Positions 42,907-51,482 are shown, counted from the first letter of the stretch. The stretch: DNA of 64,000 bases from JBCAXA01 sp039183535 (GCA_039183535.1 JBCDBO010000003.1:1-64000); one strand, 5' to 3'. Program-made: numbers and translations. The notes: generated by a model from the letters alone, not told the origin.

Positions 42907-42981
42907 GTGTCTAGTGAGACTAATCGCATTAACGACAGACACACGTTTCAACCGTGTCGGAGAGAGGTTGTATCGGAGTGA
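42907..42981 (+). CDS. 24-residue peptide behind an extreme ribosome-binding site
   Basis: GTG-started frame coding for MSSETNRINDRHTFQPCRREVV plus SE, then TGA. The peptide is polar and charged, with one cysteine, no hydrophobic stretch, no signal. I do not recognise it as a known leader or RiPP precursor. It has its own promoter, the strongest ribosome site possible, and a terminator 50 bases after the stop. Between stop and terminator a further stem forms: GATCAACG (42995-43002) with CGTTGATC (43013-43020). The peptide could be real, or it could be incidental to an RNA that binds ribosomes. Only translation data can tell. Confidence 0.5.
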   Translation: MSSETNRINDRHTFQPCRREVVSE

Positions 42982-43032
42982 CGCCGAAGCAGCTGATCAA
43001 CGACTAGATCTGCGTTGATCGAACTCACGGGA

Positions 43033-43070
43033 GGCCGCGGCAGCTAGCGCTGTACGCGGCCTTTCTTTTT
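43033..43070 (+). terminator. Intrinsic terminator of the short peptide/RNA unit
   Basis: GGCCGCG (43033-43039) pairs with CGCGGCC (43055-43061), extended inside by CAGC/GCTG around loop TAGC, and followed by TTTCTTTTT (43062-43070). It overlaps the 3' end of the convergent basic-protein gene. Confidence 0.8.
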
Positions 43071-43343
43071 GCGGCGGCGTTTGTTGTTGCGCGGCTCAGG
43101 CGAGCGTGTGCTGACATCTTCGTTGCCAACGCCCCACTGCTCGCGGTGCGCCGCCTCCGCGTCGTGCCGGACGCGGCTGTGACGATTGGACAGCAGCAAT
43201 TGCGACGGCGGACAAACCTCGGCGCGAATCAGGCCTAGATCGCGCGCGGCATCGAATACGCTCGGATACCAGCTTTGCCAACGCGGCAAGTGGCGCTCGA
43301 CGCGTTCGCGCAAACTCAAAGATTCGTCTGATCGATCGTCCAT
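43044..43343 (-). CDS. Small protein with very basic C-terminus, unknown function
   Basis: 99 residues. The first half reads as a compact helical segment (LSLRERVERHLPRWQSWYPS, then FDAARDLGLIRAEVCPPS) and the last 15 are strongly basic (NNKRRRKKKGRVQR), suggesting RNA, DNA or ribosome contact. No signal or membrane segment. No Shine-Dalgarno is visible before ATG 43343, so the start is uncertain. Its final codons lie inside the terminator hairpin of the convergent peptide unit, so the two transcripts overlap. Other frames here are less convincing. I cannot assign a family. Confidence 0.5.
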   Translation of the reverse strand: MDDRSDESLSLRERVERHLPRWQSWYPSVFDAARDLGLIRAEVCPPSQLLLSNRHSRVRHDAEAAHREQWGVGNEDVSTRSPEPRNNKRRRKKKGRVQR

Positions 43344-43398
43344 AGACTGAGGATACGCATGCAGCGCGAGAGATTGCTGTAACCCAGGTCACGGAACT

Positions 43399-43421
43399 GG
43401 GGCGATCGATCTGATCGCCCC
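43399..43421 (-). terminator. Hairpin downstream of the YegP-like gene, possible terminator
   Basis: GGGGCGATC and GATCGCCCC form a perfect 9-bp stem with loop GATCT, 15 bases after the stop of the YegP-like gene on the minus strand. No T-run follows, so termination is likely weak or Rho-assisted. Confidence 0.4.
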
Positions 43422-43435
43422 GGCTCCCGCAGCCT

Positions 43436-43768
43436 TTAGCTGTTATCTTCGACTGCCGCTTTCGGCGCGTCTTTCTTGACGCAAGCAACACCGTTTTCGC
43501 ATGAGGCTTCCGTCGCATACGACTGACTCGTACCGACGACCTGACCGTTGCTGGCTTTCAAGTTGAACTTGAATTTACCGGCCCGCGTCTTCGCTACCTC
43601 GAAGCGTTTCGGATCAGCTGAGTTTTTGCGAACGGACTCAATGCCGTTCTTGCAACTCGACTTGGCCTTGTAGCCTTCGCTCGCAAGTATGTTCTCGCCG
43701 TTACCCGCTTTCAGTCGGAAGCGGTACTCACCCGCTTTGTCTTTATAAATTTCGAACTTGGCCGCCAT
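43436..43768 (-). CDS. YegP-like protein with two DUF1508 repeats
   Basis: 110 residues made of two tandem copies of the DUF1508 unit: FEIYKDKAGEYRFRLKAGNG with SEGYKAKSSCKNGIESVRKN, and FEVAKTRAGKFKFNLKASNG with SQSYATEASCENGVACVKKD. This is the arrangement of E. coli YegP, a small cytoplasmic protein of unknown function often seen in stress datasets. GGAG stands eight bases ahead of ATG 43768, which I take over the upstream frame. The last residues are acidic/polar (AAVEDNS). Confidence 0.9.
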   Translation of the reverse strand: MAAKFEIYKDKAGEYRFRLKAGNGENILASEGYKAKSSCKNGIESVRKNSADPKRFEVAKTRAGKFKFNLKASNGQVVGTSQSYATEASCENGVACVKKDAPKAAVEDNS

Positions 43769-43837
43769 CTTATTATCTCCGGTAGGACAAAACCGCCGCT
43801 GATAGTAGCACCGCCGACGGCGATCCAAAAATGCCCG

Positions 43838-45457
43838 TCAATACGTCGGATCCAACATCAGCGAATCGATCTGACGTTCAAGATCATCGGGCTGCGTTGT
43901 CGCCAGTCCCGACGTAACGGCCGCTTTGGCTACAGCAATAGCCACTGACCGTGAAACCGCGCGGATCGTCGGTAGCGGCGGATACACCGTGCCATTTTCG
44001 AGTGCTTTGTCCGAGACATGCTCGGCGAGTGCATGCGCGGCGGCGAGAAACATCGCGTCGTCGATGCCGCGAGCACGCACAGCCAGGGCGCCCAAGCCAA
44101 TTCCCGGGAAAATGTACACATTGTTACCTTGTCCCGGAATCCGCTGGCGACCGTGGTAGTCGACCGGCCCGAACGGCGAGCCGCTCGCGAAAATCGCCCG
44201 GCCTTGGGTCGCGTTGTAGGCCTCTTCCGCGGTGCACTCGGCCCGTGACGTCGGGTTCGACAGCGCAAAGATGATCGGTTGTTCATTAAGCGCCGCCATC
44301 ATCTCGAGCACCTCGCGGGTAAAGACGCCGGGAGCACCGGTCGCACCGATCAACGCGTGTGGCTTTATTGAGCGTAAGGCCGCCATCAGGTCGGCCGGCT
44401 CATGCGCGTGCGCGTAGGGCACGTTGTGCGGCGCCAAATCATCACGTCCCGAGTGAATCAAGCCATGCAAATCGACGAACCACAGCCGCTCGCGTGCGGC
44501 TTTATTATCGAGGCCGGTTGCCTCGAGCGCCTTAACCAATAGGTCGGCAATGCCGGTCGCAGCCGACCCAGCGCCCAAAAAGACGATTCGCATGTCGGCG
44601 AGCGCTGTTCCGGCGAGGCGCGACGCCGCCAAAATGCCACCTGTCGCAACAGCCGCTGTCCCTTGTATGTCATCGTTGAAGCAGAGCGTTGTGTCGCGAT
44701 AGCGCTGCAAAAGTCGATATGCGTTCGGCGTGGCGAAGTCTTCGAACTGAATCAAGGCCGTGCCCCAGCGTGCGCGAACGGCCGCAACAAATTCGTCGAC
44801 GAGCGATAGATAGTCATCGCCTTGTAAACGGCCCTGATTCAGGCCCAGGTACAACGGGTCGTTGCGAAGAGCTTCGTTATTTGTCCCAACGTCGAGCATG
44901 ACCGGTAAGCACCGGGCTGGGTCGATACCGGCACAAGCCGCGTACAATGCGAGCTTACCGACCGGTATGCCCATGCCGTTCGCACCGAGATCGCCAAGAC
45001 CGAGAATGCGTTCGCCGTCGGTTACGACGACGACGTCGATCTCCGTTTCCGGCCAATTCGCCAGCAACTCGCCGATGCGACCACGATCTGCCGCGGTAAC
45101 ATACAGGCCGCGCTCTTGGCGATAAATGTGTGCGAATTCAAGACAAGCCTGCCCGACCGTTGGTGTGTAAATCAGCGGCAGCGTCTCCTCTATGTTCTCG
45201 ATGATCGTTTTCAAAAACAGGCGCTCATTGCGCGATTGCAAGGCCATCAGAAAAACATAGCGCTCGATATCGTCGCGCTTGCGCCGCAGATTCTCGAGAA
45301 CGCGCGAAAGCTGCGTCGTCTGACTACCAACAGCTGGCGGTAGCAAACCTCGTAATCCCAGCTGGTCGCGCTCAGTCTCTGTGAATGCCGTCGACTTGTT
45401 GAGATGGCGGTCGGTGAGCACCGCATAGCCGCGTTTGTTGGTCATGGTTGTTGTCAT
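43838..45457 (-). CDS. maeA: NAD-dependent malic enzyme
   Basis: 539 residues. Oxidatively decarboxylates malate to pyruvate, supplying NADH. Landmarks: IYTPTVGQACLEFAHIYR, VVVVTDGERILGLGDLGANGMGIPVGKLALY, FEDFATPNAYRLLQRYRD, CFNDDIQGTAAVATGGIL (metal and substrate residues), the NAD loop IVFLGAGSAATGIADLLV, and FALSNPTSRAECTAEEAY. Length and lack of a C-terminal phosphotransacetylase domain match the MaeA/SfcA type. It starts at ATG 45457, divergent from the ATP-grasp gene about 40 bases away. Confidence 0.96.
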   Translation of the reverse strand: MTTTMTNKRGYAVLTDRHLNKSTAFTETERDQLGLRGLLPPAVGSQTTQLSRVLENLRRKRDDIERYVFLMALQSRNERLFLKTIIENIEETLPLIYTPTVGQACLEFAHIYRQERGLYVTAADRGRIGELLANWPETEIDVVVVTDGERILGLGDLGANGMGIPVGKLALYAACAGIDPARCLPVMLDVGTNNEALRNDPLYLGLNQGRLQGDDYLSLVDEFVAAVRARWGTALIQFEDFATPNAYRLLQRYRDTTLCFNDDIQGTAAVATGGILAASRLAGTALADMRIVFLGAGSAATGIADLLVKALEATGLDNKAARERLWFVDLHGLIHSGRDDLAPHNVPYAHAHEPADLMAALRSIKPHALIGATGAPGVFTREVLEMMAALNEQPIIFALSNPTSRAECTAEEAYNATQGRAIFASGSPFGPVDYHGRQRIPGQGNNVYIFPGIGLGALAVRARGIDDAMFLAAAHALAEHVSDKALENGTVYPPLPTIRAVSRSVAIAVAKAAVTSGLATTQPDDLERQIDSLMLDPTY

Positions 45458-45497
45458 TGCTCATCCATCGATCAGGCGTATTATGCCGAGGTTCAGC

Positions 45498-46397
45498 GTG
45501 AAGAGACCGACAGAATTGGGCAAAAATTACCAACGCTACTGCGCTTTCCTCAGCATGGACCAACTCGACAGCCACTGCGACGATGAGCTCGCAATCGCGC
45601 CGCTAGCCGCACTCGGCATCAACGTCGAGACCGTCAGCTGGCGCGCTGCCGTTGACTGGGATCGTTTCGATTGGGTTATCGTCCGCTCGACATGGGACTA
45701 CCAAGCAGACGTCCGCGGGTTTATAGAAACGCTCAAGCGTATCGATGCATCGACGGCGCGGCTGGCGAACCCATTGCCGGTGATTCGCGACAATATCGAC
45801 AAGCGCTACTTGGCGCGACTGGCCGATAAAGGCGTACCAATCGTTCCTACACGCTTTGGCGATACGCTCGATACGGCGACACTGCAAGCGCTCCTCAGCC
45901 AACGACCGGGCCGCAAACACGTAATCAAGCCGGTTATTAGTGCCGGCTCGTACAATACGTTTATCGTTGTCGATTCGATGGCCGCCGCCGACTTGGCACC
46001 GATTGCAGAGGCACACTCGCGCAGCCCATGGATGCTACAGCCGTTTGTCGACTCAGTGGTGACGACTGGCGAGTACTCGGTCTTTGTTTTTGCCGGCGAG
46101 CTATCCCATTGCATCCTCAAGACACCGACAAGCGGTGACTTTCGCGTGCAAGAGGAGTTCGGCGGCAATATCCGGGCCATAGAACCGCCGCCGGGTCTAA
46201 CGGAGACGGCCTTTGATGTTTATCGCGCTCTAGCAACGAACTTGTTGTTTGCGCGGATAGACTTGGTTGAGATCGCTGGCGAGTTTGCCGTTATGGAGGT
46301 CGAGTTGGTTGAGCCATCACTGTATCTACGCACGGCTAACGCAGCGGCCCGAAACTTCGCTAGCGCGTGTCGTACCTGGTTTGACGGCGCCGACTAG
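45498..46397 (+). CDS. ATP-grasp ligase, DcsG/RimK-like
   Basis: About 299 residues. The N-terminal domain begins with CAFLSMDQLDSHCDDELAIAPLAALG, as in the DcsG-like ATP-grasp group. ATP-grasp markers follow: RKHVIKPVISAGSYNTFIV (the nucleotide lysine), WMLQPFVDSVVTTGEYSVFVF, and FARIDLVEIAGEFAVMEVELVEPSLYL (metal and nucleotide acidic residues). Such enzymes join a carboxylate to an amine or thiol using ATP; DcsG works in D-cycloserine synthesis, but no cycloserine partners are here, so the substrate is unknown. The start is GTG 45498 with GAGG six bases ahead; ATG 45483 is an alternative. Its 3' end overlaps the convergent HDOD gene by four bases. Confidence 0.82.
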   Translation: MKRPTELGKNYQRYCAFLSMDQLDSHCDDELAIAPLAALGINVETVSWRAAVDWDRFDWVIVRSTWDYQADVRGFIETLKRIDASTARLANPLPVIRDNIDKRYLARLADKGVPIVPTRFGDTLDTATLQALLSQRPGRKHVIKPVISAGSYNTFIVVDSMAAADLAPIAEAHSRSPWMLQPFVDSVVTTGEYSVFVFAGELSHCILKTPTSGDFRVQEEFGGNIRAIEPPPGLTETAFDVYRALATNLLFARIDLVEIAGEFAVMEVELVEPSLYLRTANAAARNFASACRTWFDGAD

Positions 46398-47602
46398 ACC
46401 GCGAGAAATGCGCTAAACGTCTGACGCCACAGAGCGGTGCGATCGAGACCGAACAGACGTTCCAAATCATCGACTACGCTACTGGCCTGCCAGGATAGCG
46501 GGTCAGCAGCATGCGCCGCGAGAAACACGTTTGCAGCCAGCACCAATGTGGCAACTGGGTCAGCGCCTGCAGCGGCGAGCTCGGGCTCGTTATGCCATGC
46601 GACCGCATCGATCGTGCGAGCACTTATCCCCCAATACGCCAGCAAACACGCCCCAATATCGGCGTGCGTTGCACCGAACTCATGACGTTCTCGATCGAGC
46701 TGCTCGCCCAAGGAATCCGGCCGGTCTCTCTGTAAGGCCCGGTATACGTCTGGCAGCTGCGTCATAACGACGACTTCACCGATATCGTGCAACAGACCGG
46801 CTTGCAAAAGCTCGGCGCGATCGGCTTCTGCGTCGAACCCTTCTGCCTTAGCAAATGCAGTCGCGAGCTTGGCAACACGGCTCGAATGCACCCACACCGC
46901 TTCGAGTTGCCTGGCCTCGTGAGCATCGGTCAGCGTTGCGAATAAGCAGGTCGCCGTCACGAGTGCCGACACCATCTGTAGGCCGAGCTGACCAACAGCA
47001 CGTTCGATCGTCGTAATAGGCGTACCGACGGCGAACGCCGCCGAGTTGGCTAGACCAACAATACGAGCCGTCATCGCGAGATCGTGCCGAACGATATTGC
47101 CAATCTCCGCGAAATCGACGACATCACTAGCAGTCACACGCACAAACTCGTGGTAAACACTTGGCAGTGAGGGCAGCGATTCAAGCCCGGTTAGTCCGCT
47201 GGTGCCACCAAGCTTTGCCAAGACGTCGTTAAGGCGAAAACACCGCTGGAGACGATCATCAAGCTCATCGCTAGCGCGTTGCCGCGACAAAACTTGGTGC
47301 ATAAAGTCGCAAGCACGTGCGCTTAGACTGAGCGGGTCGGGGTAAACCAAAATTCGCAAGCACCGGGGGTTGGCTTGGCGCAACCGCTGCGCCGCGCTGG
47401 CGCATGTCGCGTCGACATGGGTCGGCGCAAAGACTACGGCATCGGCCGAAGCGATATTGCTGACCACTTCTATTCGCGGTGCCCATTCAACGTCGAAGCT
47501 GAGGGCGTCGAGCAGAAAACGCGCGTGCGCGGCAGCATCAGCAAGTAGCACGACTCTACCCGCCGGATTGACTTTTCGCTGATCGGCTGTCGCTGCACGC
47601 AT
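46394..47602 (-). CDS. HDOD-domain signalling protein with receiver-like N-terminus
   Basis: 402 residues. The N-terminal 120 resemble a degenerate receiver domain (VVLLADAAAHARFLLDALSF, then ADAVVFAPTH) without a clear phosphorylatable aspartate. The HDOD domain follows (about 140-340): LPSLPSVYHEFVRVTASDVV, DLAMTARIVGLANSAAF and LLHDIGEVVVMTQLPD, which still has the HD pair. HDOD proteins integrate signals in c-di-GMP, motility or stress control and mostly lack enzymatic activity. It stands alone. The GGDEF/EAL protein at the left end of the window is the only other c-di-GMP element seen. Confidence 0.88.
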   Translation of the reverse strand: MRAATADQRKVNPAGRVVLLADAAAHARFLLDALSFDVEWAPRIEVVSNIASADAVVFAPTHVDATCASAAQRLRQANPRCLRILVYPDPLSLSARACDFMHQVLSRQRASDELDDRLQRCFRLNDVLAKLGGTSGLTGLESLPSLPSVYHEFVRVTASDVVDFAEIGNIVRHDLAMTARIVGLANSAAFAVGTPITTIERAVGQLGLQMVSALVTATCLFATLTDAHEARQLEAVWVHSSRVAKLATAFAKAEGFDAEADRAELLQAGLLHDIGEVVVMTQLPDVYRALQRDRPDSLGEQLDRERHEFGATHADIGACLLAYWGISARTIDAVAWHNEPELAAAGADPVATLVLAANVFLAAHAADPLSWQASSVVDDLERLFGLDRTALWRQTFSAFLAV

Positions 47603-47672
47603 GCGCGAGTCCTGCGATTTGGTTATGGTAAACGAGACCTCTAATCACTGTGACGACATCCTGGAGTAAACC

Positions 47673-48449
47673 TTGAGCAACTCGATGAATACCGGCCTAA
47701 CCGCGCTCGTAACGGGTGCATCGAGCGGCATCGGCCTAGCGATCGCCAGGCAGTTACACGCCCGGGGTCATCGAGTAATCGCACTGGCACGCCGCGAAAA
47801 ACAGCTCGCGGCGCTCAGCGCATCGATCGGGACCGAACGTTTACACACGATCGTCGCTGACGTTTCGGACCGGACCGCGATGGCCATGCGACTCGACGAA
47901 TTACCCGCCGACTTTGCTGCGATAGACATACTCGTCAATAACGCGGGGCTTGCCCTCGGCCTTGAGCGCAGCGCCGAGGCGGCCATCGACGACTGGGACA
48001 CGATGATCGACGTGAATTGTCGGGCTCTGGTTTGGCTGACGCGGCAAATTTTGCCCGGCATGGTGGCGCGTGGCACAGGTCATGTCATCAACATGGGCTC
48101 GATTGCGGGCCGTTACCCCTACCGTGGTTCAAACGTCTATGGCGCCAGCAAAGCTTTCGTTGCGCAGTTCGCCGATAACTTGCGCGCGGACTTATTGGGC
48201 ACGTCTGTTCGCTCCACGCTTATCGAACCCGGAATGGTCGGTGCGAGCGAGTTTTCGAACGTACGATTTCACGGTGACGATGCGCGCGCAGCCAGCGTCT
48301 ACGTCGGCACCGAGCCGTTGTTGCCGGACGACATCGCGGCCACCGTCGTCTGGGTTATCGACCAGCCCGCGCACGTCAACATCAATCGGATCGAACTGAT
48401 GCCGGTATGTCAGGCAGTCGACAGCGTAAGCGTTGTACGTAGCGACTGA
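47673..48449 (+). CDS. Short-chain dehydrogenase/reductase (YdfG-like)
   Basis: 258 residues, classical SDR. NAD(P) loop TALVTGASSGIGLAIARQL (residues about 9-27), NNAG motif at LVNNAGLALG, catalytic serine region INMGSIAGRYPY and Y-x3-K in VYGASKAFVAQFA. The basic residue after the loop (ALARREKQLAAL) suggests NADPH. It is closest in pattern to YdfG-type hydroxy-acid dehydrogenases acting on serine or 3-hydroxypropionate. TTG 47673 has GGAG six bases upstream and is chosen over ATG 47685. Confidence 0.93.
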   Translation: MSNSMNTGLTALVTGASSGIGLAIARQLHARGHRVIALARREKQLAALSASIGTERLHTIVADVSDRTAMAMRLDELPADFAAIDILVNNAGLALGLERSAEAAIDDWDTMIDVNCRALVWLTRQILPGMVARGTGHVINMGSIAGRYPYRGSNVYGASKAFVAQFADNLRADLLGTSVRSTLIEPGMVGASEFSNVRFHGDDARAASVYVGTEPLLPDDIAATVVWVIDQPAHVNINRIELMPVCQAVDSVSVVRSD

Positions 48450-48529
48450 TTGCGACCAGCCGTTGCGTCACTGCTACGAACGCCCGGCGATATCGCCAAC
48501 CCGATTGCTACACTGTTCGCGGATGTACT

Positions 48530-49606
48530 GTGAGCGCACCGCGGATGACCGTCGCGTCTTTATTGGCCGATAGCCGACGGCTATTCTGGTTCCTGCAGCT
48601 ATGCGGATGGGGCGGCTACATTGCCGCCAACTCCGTCAGTATGTTCGTTGGCGAAAAGCGCAATTGGTTCGACCTAATACTCATCGCGGGCCTGATCGGC
48701 TTCGTCCTGTCGCTCGTCTTGCGCTATGTCTACCGTGCCTTGTGGGACAAACCACCGGCGCTACGTCTCGTCGGTAGCCTGACGGTCTGCTTCGTCGTTG
48801 CGCTGTTGTGGCGAATCGGGATCAACATCCTTTTCATCCACTGGGGCTACACAGACTGGCAGCCCGGCGAGTGGCTCGAGTATACCTACGGCGTGTTGTC
48901 GTCGTTTTGGTTGCTGGCGTGTTGGTCGGCGCTGTACTACGGCATTAAGTACTACCAGCACTACCAGGACCAAATGCGGCAAACCTTAGCTGCCACGGCC
49001 GCGGCCCACCAAGCGCAACTGAAGATGTTGCGCTACCAGCTGAATCCCCATTTCTTGTTCAACACACTGAATGCGATTTCCACACTGATCCTTGAGCGGT
49101 CGAACGCAACCGCCAATACAACGGTCACACGTCTCAGCGATTTTCTACGCTACACCCTCGACAACGATCCAAACAGCCGAGTGACGCTACGTCAGGAGCT
49201 TGAGTCGATCGACCTGTACCTCGACATAGAGAAAGTTCGCTTCCAGGATCGGTTGGTGTTGGAACGAGAAGTGGAAGCCGGGGCACAGGATGCGTTAGTG
49301 CCGAGCTTGATTTTGCAACCTTTGGTCGAAAACGCGATCAAATACGCCATCGCGCCAGCGGAAGATGGTGGCGCGATCAGAATAACAGCAAGGGTACATG
49401 CGGGCGCGTTGGCTATTTCGGTGGCGGATACCGGACCAGGAATGGCGCTAACAGGCGATCGTCGGCAAGGCTCGTCAGGCGTCGGGTTGCGCAACATTCG
49501 CGAACGCCTGTTGCAACTGTATGGCGATAACCAGGCGCTGACGCTGGGTGCAAACCACCCACGAGGTCTGATCGCAACGATCAATATGCCATTCGAGGTA
49601 CGCTGA
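48530..49606 (+). CDS. LytS-type membrane sensor histidine kinase
   Basis: 358 residues. Four membrane helices (about 20-40, 46-70, 80-105, 118-142) form the sensor. The His_kinase domain begins RYQLNPHFLFNTLNAISTLI, with the phospho-acceptor H174, and an HATPase domain follows (LVENAIKYAI, ISVADTGPGM, GVGLRNIRERLLQLYG). The long first part has no large periplasmic loop, so it senses something within the membrane. Stop and start of the next gene overlap by one base (TGATG), so kinase and regulator are co-translated. GTG 48530 is the start used; ATG 48545 is possible. Confidence 0.93.
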   Translation: MSAPRMTVASLLADSRRLFWFLQLCGWGGYIAANSVSMFVGEKRNWFDLILIAGLIGFVLSLVLRYVYRALWDKPPALRLVGSLTVCFVVALLWRIGINILFIHWGYTDWQPGEWLEYTYGVLSSFWLLACWSALYYGIKYYQHYQDQMRQTLAATAAAHQAQLKMLRYQLNPHFLFNTLNAISTLILERSNATANTTVTRLSDFLRYTLDNDPNSRVTLRQELESIDLYLDIEKVRFQDRLVLEREVEAGAQDALVPSLILQPLVENAIKYAIAPAEDGGAIRITARVHAGALAISVADTGPGMALTGDRRQGSSGVGLRNIRERLLQLYGDNQALTLGANHPRGLIATINMPFEVR

Positions 49607-50412
49607 TGACACTACGCGCAGTCATTGTTGATGATGAGTTACTGGCACGACGCGGCTTGGAAATTCGTTTGGCGGAGCACAGCGATGTCGATGTTGTCGC
49701 CAGTTGCCGCAATGGCAGAGAAGCCCTATTTGCCATAGACAAAGAAAATCCGGATGTCGTTTTCCTTGATATCCAAATGCCAGGAATGGACGGTTTCGAC
49801 GTTTTGGCGCAGCTGGTTGGACCTGACGTTCCGCATGTCGTTTTTGTGACTGCTTTCGATCATTTTGCGGTGCAAGCGTTCGAAGCGAACGCGATCGACT
49901 ATCTATTAAAACCAATCAGCGAAGACCGCCTGCACGGTGCGTTGGAAAAAGTCAGGATGGCACAGTCCGCCCAGCAGGTGACCGATCAGCGTGACCGCCT
50001 ACTGGAAGTGGTGTCCGGCCTGCGCGGCCACCCCCTATCGCTCGATGAAGCACTGCAGGATGAGGCGTCCGGGCCGCGCTACACGAGTCGCTTAGCGATT
50101 CGCGACGGCGGACAGACGACTTGTGTCGACGTTCAAGACATCGAGTGGATCGACGCCGCACGTGACTACATGTGTATTCACGCGAATGGCAAGACGCATG
50201 TCTTGCGCGGCACGATGAAAAACCTCGAAGAAAAACTCGATCCAAACAGATTTATCCGTATCCATCGATCTACGATCGTCAATCGTGATCGCGTTGTTGC
50301 TCTGAAACCGCACCGCAATGGCGAGTGCTTCGTCAGCTTAGACTGCGGCCGCGAATTCAAGTTAAGCCGCAAGTACAAAAGCAGCGTGGAACGTATCGCC
50401 GAACGCATTTAG
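49606..50412 (+). CDS. LytTR-type response regulator
   Basis: 268 residues. Receiver domain 1-120 with acidic pair D9-D10, phospho-acceptor D55 (VVFLDIQMPGMDGFD) and conserved lysine in YLLKPISEDR. The LytTR DNA-binding domain occupies about 165-268 (CVDVQDIEWIDAARDYMCIH, RFIRIHRSTIVNRDRVVALK), ending FKLSRKYKSSVERIAERI. It is the partner of the LytS-type kinase just upstream. Its targets are not visible; the downstream hydrolase and exporter genes are possible ones. Confidence 0.95.
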   Translation: MTLRAVIVDDELLARRGLEIRLAEHSDVDVVASCRNGREALFAIDKENPDVVFLDIQMPGMDGFDVLAQLVGPDVPHVVFVTAFDHFAVQAFEANAIDYLLKPISEDRLHGALEKVRMAQSAQQVTDQRDRLLEVVSGLRGHPLSLDEALQDEASGPRYTSRLAIRDGGQTTCVDVQDIEWIDAARDYMCIHANGKTHVLRGTMKNLEEKLDPNRFIRIHRSTIVNRDRVVALKPHRNGECFVSLDCGREFKLSRKYKSSVERIAERI

Positions 50413-50495
50413 TGTGTTGCCGTTGAATTTCCGCGATTGCTCGCGCACGCTAGGCGTACCACGGTAATCGAAACGCCGTCTGCAGGAACTCATTA

Positions 50496-51482
50496 GTGCG
50501 TATCGCGATATTGCTCGGCATCTTGGCCGTATCTGTTTTAGTCATCAGCCTTGGGCCACGGGTTACGGTAAATCTCGATACGGCGGCGCAATCGTCAGTT
50601 CCGGTAGCGTCAGCGGACGAGCTGCCGGCGCTTGCCGCTTGGGTAGCAGCGTCCGAAGCTGAATTCGATGACATCACACCGGATACCGAGAAGACTGTGG
50701 TGTGGGCGAACGCCGCCGAACCACGCCGAACCGAGTGGTCGGTCATCTACTTGCATGGTTTTTCCGCCACTCGGCAGGAGACCCATCCGCTGACCGAACA
50801 AATTGCCATGTCGCTCGGCGCCAATGCTTACTACGCGCGACTGACCGGCCACGGACGCGGTGGGCAAGCGTTGACGGATGCGAATGCCAGCGATTGGCTC
50901 CACGATGCGCGTGCAGCATTCGATATCGGCCGGCAGATCGGCGAGCGTGTCATCGTCATCGGTGTGTCTACCGGAGCAACTCTCGCGACCTGGCTAGCCT
51001 TGCAAGAGGATATCGATGAGCTGGCAGCGCTGATCCTAGTCTCGCCTAACTTTGGACTGGCCAATCGTTCCGCAAACATTCTGACCTTACCCTGGGGACT
51101 ACCGCTCGCTAAAGTTCTACTCGGCGAAACGCGCTCCTTCGAAACGGTGAACGACGGGCATGGGCGCTACTGGACGGTGACCTACGGACTTCGCGTGGCA
51201 GCACAGATGATGGCGTTGGTCGATGCCGTGAACGCAGCGCCGTTGGAAACGGTTGCTGTACCGACATTGCTGGTTCGCTCCGACAGCGATACCGTGATCG
51301 ATATGGCCAGTGCTGATTCGACGCTGGCACGCTTTGAGAGTCCGATCAAGCGAACCCACATTGTCACCGATGCATCCGATCCTTGGGGACATGTGATCGC
51401 TGGCGATATTCTGTCACCAGGATCGACAGCGGGTATCGCGAAAGCGGTGATCGATTTTCTCGAACGACTCGACGGTGGCTAA
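50496..51482 (+). CDS. Alpha/beta hydrolase with N-terminal membrane anchor or signal
   Basis: 328 residues. A hydrophobic start (AILLGILAVSVLVISLG) anchors or exports the protein. The hydrolase fold begins at WSVIYLHGFSATRQETHPL; the nucleophile is S158 in VIVIGVSTGATLA, and a histidine stands in DPWGHVIAGD near the end; the acid is probably in RSDSDTVI. It is likely a lipase- or esterase-like serine hydrolase; the substrate is unknown. The start is GTG 50496. Its last eight bases overlap the start of the ABC exporter gene, suggesting coupled synthesis and related jobs. Confidence 0.82.
   Translation: MRIAILLGILAVSVLVISLGPRVTVNLDTAAQSSVPVASADELPALAAWVAASEAEFDDITPDTEKTVVWANAAEPRRTEWSVIYLHGFSATRQETHPLTEQIAMSLGANAYYARLTGHGRGGQALTDANASDWLHDARAAFDIGRQIGERVIVIGVSTGATLATWLALQEDIDELAALILVSPNFGLANRSANILTLPWGLPLAKVLLGETRSFETVNDGHGRYWTVTYGLRVAAQMMALVDAVNAAPLETVAVPTLLVRSDSDTVIDMASADSTLARFESPIKRTHIVTDASDPWGHVIAGDILSPGSTAGIAKAVIDFLERLDGG

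Noticed and set aside
42891..42910. The TAAGGAGGTGATCCA stretch as the end of a 16S rRNA gene on the minus strand
   Set aside because: The bases before the 15-mer, read on the minus strand, do not match the conserved 16S 3' region, and no rRNA or tRNA follows.
43399..43421. The GGGGCGATC hairpin as a riboswitch or regulatory RNA
   Set aside because: It is a simple 9-bp stem 15 bases after a stop codon; a weak terminator is the simpler reading.
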